A stretch of 64,000 bases of DNA from Melastoma dodecandrum (Eukaryota; Streptophyta; Magnoliopsida; Myrtales; Melastomataceae), in the NCBI GenBank assembly GCA_029817715.1, contig JARUPY010000252.1, positions 2,356,001-2,420,000 on the forward strand. Reading direction: 5' to 3'. Under the pieces are notes generated by a model. That model was not told the DNA's origin, ran no database searches, and saw nothing but the letters and a program-made list of their open reading frames with translations. Shown piece after piece: positions 56,095 to 64,000 of this stretch (position 1 is its first letter; every line of letters begins with the position of its first letter). Both the position numbers and the translations under genes were made by a program.

Positions 56095-59000
56095 TTGGTG
56101 GGAGGGAAACGAAACCGAGTGGTTTTGGTTTGTGTTTGCTTTGATATATCATGCCTTGAGAATTCCCTCCCCCCACCCCCCCCCCCACACACAGAGTTTG
56201 TGTAAGAAAAAGGTGACAGCCAACCAAACAACCAACCATGAACTAATACGATGAAACTGGGGTTAGTTTTTAAGGGTAGGATTTGTTTATTGACATGTTG
56301 TGTTTAGCTTTCTTGATTGCACACATTATTCACGACCGATTTGTTTTTCGAGGGATCCTCGAACATGGCTCAACTTGTGACGAGGACATGGAAAAAAAAG
56401 GGTTGCGAGGCAGGCGTGGATCTCGATTCCGATATGATTAGCCGCGTGACACCCGTGGGATTGCATATTCTAAACGGGGTTCAACGGTCACGCTACACCA
56501 CCCCGTTTATGCGCACAAGTTGATGCAGCAGTCGTGGACACATCCCAACCCATATATATTATCGTAGTATCCCAGTTGGGAGGGGGGGGGGGGATCCCGT
56601 GATCTCGCCTCTGAGCTTTTTCATCGGACAATCTCGGATTGCTCAAGTAGTCCTAACTACTGTTTGAGGCCAAATTGGGGGTGGTGGTGCATTGCCTTAA
56701 TTAAGGGTCACATGTAGTTAATCACCCCGTGAATTATTAAAAGCAAGGTAGTGCGATTAAAATATGGCGCAAGTTGGCCATCTTTTCTGTATGAATCTTC
56801 CTCGCCAAATCATATATAAATTAGCCGAGGTCAAACTGTATCCACCATTCATTCACATATGGCTGGCCGGCGGGCTGGCTGGCTGGCTCCCTGTAATCAA
56901 ACATTTTGGAATCTAAGGAGGCAAGTTTTCCTGCCAAATCACCCAAAACTTTCCTCATCAAAGATAATAAGAATTTATGATCGCTTTGAAACGTTATTAT
57001 TTGAACTAAAACCCTAAACTAGTTTGAAAGGGGGTCCTCATATTTTGCTGACTCCCTAGTCCCTCCCATCCCATCTCAATCCCATACCATCCCCCATGTC
57101 CAAAAACAGGCAGGCAAGTCACAAGCTCTCGACTCCCCCAACCATCATCATCATCATCATTGGAATTGGCTCTGTATCCATGGAATCTCATCATTCACCC
57201 ATAACGAATTGACGTGGTATATTCATATCATAACATATGAACAAACAGTAAGAACCGGCATTCTTATTGAGACTAGAACAATTCTGTTCTTGATCTAGTT
57301 GAATGTGAAAGACATTTATTGTTCAAAGTTTAAACAATTTTATTTATTTTACAATTTTTTGTAATCTTGATTCTATTTAATCCACTAAATATCTAACATG
57401 ACACAAAAGAGAAATAACGAAGTTTTTATCTATTTATGTTTCTTTTTGTTGTTTTATATTTCTATCTGTATCAAAATAAAAATAGAATTAAATGTCAAAA
57501 AAGAAATCCTTGCTCGGTGATTTTGATCCATGGTAGGTATCGAAAGAAAAATGTCGGATAATCAAAACTTTCGACAATTCTAAAAACGTTTCGAAAAAAG
57601 TCCATGTGTTTTTAACTGGTCACATTTTGTTCATAAAATGGATTGAATTGGTATTAGTCCGAATACAATAAAATAATTCGATTAGATCAAATAAGTACCT
57701 TGAGTCGGAATTGAGAAATTATATGGATCAAATATCTCTTATTTAGCTTTCGGTCAGACTTGGAATAAGTACGTGGGGGCACGTGGCTACCTTCCACTGG
57801 GAGTCAATTCCATACCCCCCAATCATCATTCTTTCCTCCATCCCCATCGTCATCATCATGCCATGTTTATCCAAATCCAACTTTAGGGTTTTGTTTCTTC
57901 GAGCAGTCCCGTTAGTATACGATCAAAACGTTTCATTGTGAGAAAAGGGAAAGGGTTAAGGAAAAGGGAATGATTGATGGGACTAATTCAAAACCAATTT
58001 GGCATCGCGTTGAGAGCGAGAGAGAGGGAGATGTTCTTAAACAAATACAACGTGACGAGTGCTGAAAATGACCCCCGAAACAATTGCCTCGACTGTGCTC
58101 TTACTTTTCTAGCCAAAGCTTTATTTGAGAGTTACGTGGTCAATCAGAACAGACCACACACATTAGTAGATATCCAACTAACTAGTCTCATTTTCATTGT
58201 CCCCAATCTCCGAGATGCTTCCCATGTCGCGGTCCTAACGTCATGCTCGAAATTTCCGAGCCACTCATAGCTCGACACCGAGGGCTTTTGCTGGTCCTCC
58301 CTCTTTCGTTCCCCCCATGTTATTACATGAAGTATTCTTCTCGGATAGCGAGAGATAATTAGAATCAACATCCAAAGGAGGGAGTCGTTAATCACGCTTC
58401 CGAAATTTCAGCAAATTATTTCTTTAATCTGAGAGACGAACTAACCCCCCCTCCCTCTCGCTCTTCTTTTCTTAATGATTACTTTTGATTTCATTAGTTT
58501 TATTATCCTTTAATCTCGTCTGAATAGCATCCCCGAAAGCCAACCACCCACTTCTTCTCTTCTTTCTCTCTTACCTTCCATTCATATTGTCATTATTATA
58601 ATCACATTATCGAGAACGAAGAGGGAACCCCAGAAAAGTCGATCTTCCATCCTATTAAATTTCACTAAGAACAAATAAATAAACAAACACGGACATTTGA
58701 CCAACCATTACAAAAACCCAATAACAAAGCAACCAATAGCACTAGTGGTTATATAAAATTAGTGTGGAGGAGAATGGGACACATATCACTAAACAACCCC
58801 ATCATTGAACCTCTCCCTCTCCTACCCATTTGGCCGAAAAAGGGTCTTTGGATTTTTGGGGGTGTTCAACTTTTGATTCTTGTGCTCGAATCATGTGTAT
58901 AATTCATGGGATTTGATCCCTTTTGTTTATGCTTCTTTTTTGTTTGGTTAGCGAGTCATCTCCATCTCTTCCATCTCAAATCAACTTGGGGAAAAGGGTC

Positions 59001-60753
59001 GTTCATCACGGACCGAGAAAGGCCACTTAAAATATACATCAGCATCATAACTGCCGACGGTTAAAAGATATTCGGCCTATATTTTGGACCGACACAGTGA
59101 CAGATGACGACACTATGCGAAAACCTAACCAAAGGAACGACTAGATTATAAAAGAAAAGAGTTTGTTTCGTCGGGAATAACGGGGACGATTACAAAAGTT
59201 TCATAAGATCGTATGAACTTGAGGTTAGGATCGCGAGGACGGGCCGATCTTCTAGCTCGTTCATGTTTCGACTAAACACACGAGACATAGAGAATAGCTC
59301 GTGCACCGTGCGGAGACAAATAAGATGGTCACAGGAGATGTTGCGATTAGTATTTGGAATCTCAGAGTTTAATGGAATGATGGCTGGAAATGAACTCCAA
59401 ACATATATGATGCTAGGGTAGCTATTCTCTCGAAAGCGAAAGGCAAAACACAAAAAAAAAAGGGCAACGACGTGGTGAGATACCTAATCTTGTCCGAGTA
59501 AAACACACTTTTTGAAAAGGTATTAACATACTTATGTTTTCATATTCCTCGAAGGATTAGATTAGTCGTAAAACTTCTCCCGAGTCCCCCGCGGCTGACT
59601 TTTTCCCTCATTGACAAAACACATTAATTTATTAGATTACGAAATGTTTAAAGGAGATGATCATCTTAATAACTCATAACGCGTATTCGATGACCTCACG
59701 AAATCATGTCCTTAATCTCCCCCCTTTGATAATATTAGTGTCTTTTTTTTTTTGAAAATATTTTAAGTAATTTTGGTCTGAATTATTCGTTTTGGGCAAA
59801 GAGACGTCACGACTTTGACGAGATTTCACTTTGTCTTAAAAAAAAAACATTCGATTTCTTTAAATCCCCCAGGAAGATGGCGAATCGTCTGTGAGAATAC
59901 GATCTACGAACGTCTACTACACGCGCGGCGCAATCGGCTGGAAAGGGAACAGGCCGTGCCGACAGTTGCGAAATCACAACCCTAATAAAGCCAATGTCTG
60001 CAGGTATAGTGGCGTTGGCCTACTTATGCTCGTGCGGCAGCCCTTATCTTCACCTAATCCAACACTCGTGTGCTTTGTTGACAAAAACCTGCACCTTTCC
60101 ACGGCTGTCTGAATCCGAAACTTGTGAACAAACAAATCCCATCTTGGTTGGAACTGGACTATCTCCTCCCCCCACAAGAACATATGAAAGAATGATATCC
60201 CTACTCCGCGTACGCATTGATTCCTGATCACGGAATACCAAATTGGCCCCATCTTCCGGCCAGCCTCGACGAGAAAAAAACAGCCGAAACAGATAAGGAC
60301 AGCGAGCAAAGAGCTCGAACGGGGGACGCTTGCTTTCCATTCCTTTCTGTCCGACAGTGGCATTAAAATTCAAAAGAAGGGGTGGATTAAGATTAAGAAA
60401 AATGCTTCTTGGGGGTCCCTGTGATTTTCCCACCACCCGACCATTTCGAGTGAGGCCATGAGCGGACTACAACAACGCTCGCGCGCACGTGCGGACGTAA
60501 GCTCCAACGACTCCTCCTTTTGCCGAGCCGATTGATTTCTTCGTCTTGTCCATTTGCTTGTTTCATCATGTTCCGCAAAGACTGCGTTGCATTATTGCCC
60601 TGTCTGTGCCCCACTGCACGTGTGCACATCTACTCATACAGATCATATGAATGGAATATAGTAATAAAAGGGTTAAGAAAATTGTACGGTGATTTAGAAA
60701 AAAAAGTGTATCTGTGAAAATCATCCGGGCCGACAATTAGCGGTTGATAAATA
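56095..60753. other. Longest gene-free stretch, AT-rich
   Basis: About 4.7 kb with no supportable gene. Contents include a C-rich run at 56168-56186, a 12-base G run at 56582-56593, a (GGCT)n microsatellite at 56872-56888, an (ATC)n microsatellite at 57143-57161, and AT-rich sequence at 57230-57770 and 58390-59760. Small open frames (58144-58395, 59190-59453, 59974-60436) show no family features. Possible degraded repeats cannot be classified by eye. Confidence 0.5.
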
Positions 60754-60798
60754 TTGGGCCTCGTGGGCCTATTTTACCATACAAATACAAAGGCCCAT
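60754..60798 (+). promoter_or_regulatory. Site II cluster upstream of the HVA22-like gene
   Basis: TTGGGCC at 60754-60760, TGGGCC at 60764-60769 and GGCCCAT at 60792-60798, about 700 bp upstream of the start codon. A spliced 5' leader seems likely because an AG acceptor lies at 61489-61490 and transcription-like sequence with a 16-base G run (60926-60941) intervenes. TCP-type growth control is inference. Confidence 0.45.
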
Positions 60799-61502
60799 TA
60801 CTCTCATAATAATAATAAGATAATTAAATGAATAATCCGTCCCACGCAACCTTCCGTCTCCCGAAAACATTAAAACCCTCCTCCCTCACCCACCGACATT
60901 CCCAACGTCGTCTCCTCGTCGTTTTGGGGGGGGGGGGGGGGTGTAAATCCCTTCGATTGATTCCTCATTTCCATTCGTCTCTTCCCCTTCTCTTTTGCTC
61001 CTTCGCCAATTGCATCCGGATCACGTTGAGGCGGTGTTGTATTTTTGGGAGATTTTGGATTTTTTTTGCTTTGTTTTGTTTTTGTCAGCAGTATATGACT
61101 GACTGAAGATCGGTTGCTAGTCCAGATTCTTTTTGCTTGGTTGTTTTTGGCCCGTTGATTAGGTTTCCGCACTAATTTTGTTTGATCGTTCTTTTCTCGA
61201 ATTGATCTTTATGCAGATGTGGATGCGATGCTGTTTGGTTAAAACTTCGATTGTGTTTTGGAATTTGTCCATCTTTGGTGCTTTTTCCCTTCTATTATTG
61301 GATTTTGCTCTTAGAATCTCTGGACCTTTCGGTAGATCATGTTAAGAGTCTGTGTCGCCAATTTTTCACCTGGATCGTCGCGTCGGTCTTGGCGTGATCC
61401 GCCCAGTGGATTTGCAATTCGGGCTGATAGATTAGGTTATGCGTCGGAGTTGCTTATCTGACTGAAATCCTTCCTTTCGAATGCAACAGGTAGATTCACG
61501 AG

Positions 61503-62888
61503 ATGATCGGATCCTTTCTTACCAGAGGGCTCGTGTATATATCAAATCGCCTGATTTTGTTTTGTTTATTGCTGTTGGTTTATGTCTCGGTTGGGTTATA
61601 AACAAACATTGTCTGTCTATCTGTCTGTCAGGCTGGCCTTTGGGTATGCCTATCCTGCTTACGAGTGCTATAAAACCGTCGAGAAGAATAGACCGGAGAT
61701 CGAGCAACTTCAGTTTTGGTGCCAATATTGGTATTATTAGCTTCCCGACCCTTCAAATTGAAATGTCGATATATGACTTTGTCGGGGCAATAATGTATAC
61801 GGGGTTATTATTTTCAGGATATTGGTTGCCGTGTTAACTATTTTTGAAAGAGTTGGAGATGCCTTCATATCATGGTTAGACTTATTTCTTATTGTTTTCT
61901 GACTAACTTGTTTGCCCATCAGGATTCTTTTGGTTCTCGTTCTTAATAGCAACGGGGTCTCGATTTCAGGGTGCCTATGTACAGTGAAGCCAAGCTGGCA
62001 TTCTTTATATACTTGTGGTATCCCAAAACAAAGGTATGGAGCCTGTCGTTTATTTAATTTTGTTTTAGTTGTGATGGTTATGGCAGAAGAGAACTCTGGT
62101 AACTCCTTGTTGCTGTTCTTGCCTATGCCAGGGGACAACATATATCTACGATTCATTCTTTAGGCCATATCTCTCCAAGCATGAGAGCGACATTGATCGC
62201 AACCTATTAGAGCTGAAGACTCGTGCCCAGGATTTTGCTACTCTTTATTGGCAAAGAGTTGCTAGTTATGGGCAAACAAGAATTTTTGATGTTTTGCAAT
62301 ATATTGCTGCGCAGTCAACTCCTAACCCTCGCGCTGCGCAGGTGCTCATTTTATTAGCAGATCCTTTGCAGGCTCTCTTATTGATAATGTATTGGGTTTG
62401 ACGAACATCAGTACTTAATTAACCTTGTTTCTATGAGATAGTTGCAATCTGACTCATGCACATGTCATCATATTTAACAGCCTCAACAGCCAGGGGCTCA
62501 GGCTGCTCCGACTCGCCAGTCTTCAACTCCTAGGGTCCCGGTAGAACCCGAGGAACCACCATCGCCTGCATCCAGTAATTCTTCAAGCCAGGAACAAGTG
62601 AAAGTTGTGGAGCCAACGGCACCAAAAACAGATGCCGCTACCTCACTTCCTTCTGCACTTAAAGTGACGCCATCACACGCGGCTACAATCCAGTCGGTTC
62701 CTGGTGATCGTGGCATTGACCGAATGGAAACAGAGGCAACCTCCCGCGATGAGGCGGTCAATCCTCCTGCAAAACCTCCTCCTCCCAAGGAGACGTTGAT
62801 GGAAGTGATAGGGCACCGGACACGTGCTAAGTTGAGGAGAGCGCGAGCTATATCGACAGACAAAGATATCGATTCAGCTTCCCTGTGA
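61503..62888 (+). CDS. HVA22-like protein (TB2/DP1/REEP family, plant i/j/k type)
   Basis: Six coding exons: 61503-61534, 61632-61730, 61818-61874, 61970-62033, 62132-62341 and 62481-62888, giving 289 residues. It begins MIGSFLTRGLV, then the TB2/DP1 domain: LAFGYAYPAYECYKTVEKN, LQFWCQYWILVAVLTIFERVGD, AKLAFFIYLWYPKTKGTTYIYD and LSKHESDIDRNLLELKTRAQD, ASYGQTRIFDVLQYIAAQST. The membrane segments form re-entrant hairpins that curve the endoplasmic reticulum; barley HVA22 is ABA- and stress-induced and limits vesicle traffic. The long Pro/Ser/Thr-rich tail (exon 6) with ETLMEVIGHRTRAKLRRARA is typical of the long plant members. The first coding exon has only 32 bases; its ATG fits the family start. 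By recalled position it corresponds to At1g75700/At1g19950. Confidence 0.94.
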
Positions 62889-63128
62889 ATATCTTTTCTT
62901 GTTCTTTCTTTTTTGGATTTTCATTTGTTCTTTGGGATCGATGGATGATGAAGGAGATGAAGCATGACATAACAGATCTAAAGCAGAAATTGTTCAAATA
63001 GATAGATAAATTACAGATGAAGCTGTCTCTCATAAGTATGACAAGCAAAAAACCCCAGTTATTACACGATCATGTTTGAGCAATCCACACAAACATAATG
63101 GAAGACAACTTCCGAATACTCGAGGTTA

Positions 63129-63834
63129 TTACCAACCCCTGGTGGCTGCCGCGGTGGCGGATGCGACTTCATGTCCTTGCTTCTTCTTGTGCAAGATCCC
63201 TCCTATCAATGGAAGCAACGGCTTCTTCTTGTTGTGCTTCTTGTTCTTATCCAGGGGCTTTTGCTTATTAGTTGGGGATTCTTCGCACCTCGGAACCATG
63301 GTCTGCTCCAACATCGGAGGGCTCGCGAAGGTCACATACCTCCTGTCCTGAAACTCGGCATCATTCACTTTATAGGTTTCGAAACTTCTCCGCGGTTCAA
63401 TGAACTTGACATCCTCGATTTCCTTCTCCGCCTCCATCTGTCTCCTGAACTCGCGTTTCTTTAACTTCTGCAGCTCCTTCTTGGTTCTTTCCAGCTCTTC
63501 CCGGAGTGATGTCAAGGAGCTTGCCATGAGGGCCCCTTTTTCCCTCGTTTTCTCGAGATTCTGCTTGGTTTCCTCCAACTCTGCCGTTATTTCTCCAATC
63601 TTAGAATCAGCGTTTCCGTCACAGCGTACCTAGAGGCAAAATCCTTAGCCTGACAGGATTCAATATGAGAGCATTCAAGAACTTTCGCTTGAGAGATAAG
63701 AGTTAACTTACTTCCTGGGCTTTAGCGGCATACCCCTCCCCAGCCAAAACTCTCTCGCCGAACAGCGAAACAGCTTCTTTCACCGATCTGAATGGAGGAC
63801 TCGTGTCGACCTCGTACCTGTTCACCCAATCCAT
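63129..63834 (-). CDS. WEB family (DUF827) small coiled-coil protein
   Basis: Two exons on the minus strand, 63834-63712 and 63629-63129, giving 207 residues. Exon 1 encodes the family-specific N-terminus [24 protein letters not shown]. Exon 2 starts a coiled coil ([20 protein letters not shown] ... [20 protein letters not shown]) and ends in a short basic region ([16 protein letters not shown]). Family: WEB1/PMI2-type proteins with DUF827 act in blue-light chloroplast photorelocation through coiled-coil complexes, but short members like this one (WEB family protein At1g75720 type) have no defined role. The HVA22 and WEB genes are tail-to-tail, 240 bp apart, as in my recollection of Arabidopsis At1g75700-75720. 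Confidence 0.9.
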
Positions 63835-64000
63835 TCTCTTTTCTATTCCGTGCAAGAATAACAACTTCGTTGAAATGAACTTGTGAATCCGAGTAACAAG
63901 CAGACAAGGACGTCCTTTTCCTTTTATCAGGAGATGTCCGAAAGGGACGCAGAAAGAGAAGAGTTAGGCCAAGAAAAGCGTCGGGGAGGGGAAGGCAGAA
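63835..64000. other. WEB-family gene leader, window edge
   Basis: Upstream leader/promoter of the minus-strand WEB gene; the window ends before any further feature. Confidence 0.5.

Noticed and set aside
59891..60436. Overlapping open frames on both strands upstream of HVA22-like
   Set aside because: No recognisable domain, compositional bias or splice partners; unsupported as a gene.
1..64000. CRISPR array, phage, plasmid or bacterial operon features
   Set aside because: No regularly spaced repeats and no prokaryotic genes; all real genes are spliced plant genes, and the sequence is nuclear.

Overview
This is nuclear DNA of a flowering plant. Evidence: spliced genes with short introns (mostly 70-150 bp, canonical GT-AG), plant-only families (ARF, SRS, BBX group IV, BASIC PENTACYSTEINE, SAUR, FPP, WEB, HVA22-like), site II (TGGGCC) promoter clusters, a chromosomal tRNA gene, and hAT and Ty3-gypsy-type remnants. 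The species cannot be read from the sequence. Exon models were built by hand from splice signals, frame continuity and recalled family patterns; every complete model sums to a multiple of three.

Layout. 0.6-6.7 kb: three minus-strand genes, thioredoxin h, purple acid phosphatase and a WAT1-related EamA transporter, followed by about 3.7 kb without a recognisable gene. 10.4-14.6 kb: TFIIF beta subunit and an SRS zinc-finger factor (both minus). 18-24 kb: a double B-box protein, a kinesin-7 and tRNA-Glu(CTC) (all plus). 24-34 kb: V-ATPase subunit c (minus), a broken histone H3.3 gene (minus), a BBR/BPC factor (plus) and an ARF5/MONOPTEROS-like factor (minus). 37.5-48 kb: RNA polymerase I subunit RPA43 (plus), a SAUR (plus), a filament-like coiled-coil protein (plus) and a second SAUR (minus). 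50-56 kb: a decayed LQY1-type zinc-finger gene (plus), a LONELY GUY cytokinin-activating enzyme (minus) and a delimited hAT transposon with an 8-bp target duplication. 61-64 kb: HVA22-like (plus) and WEB-family (minus).

How the genes relate. There are no operons, but the content is not random. From memory, most genes match neighbours in the duplicated Arabidopsis segments around At1g197-199 and At1g755-757, and BBX-kinesin-VHA-c-BPC matches the segments at At4g389 and At2g212-213. The window may therefore preserve an ancestral order that Arabidopsis has fractionated. Several genes belong to auxin or cytokinin biology (WAT1-like, SRS, ARF5-like, two SAURs, LOG). The most interesting signals are the ARF5-like intron before the PB1 domain, which gives an immediate stop if retained; the LQY1 pseudogene; the intron-bearing H3.3 remnant; the bounded hAT element; and repeated long poly-G tracts.
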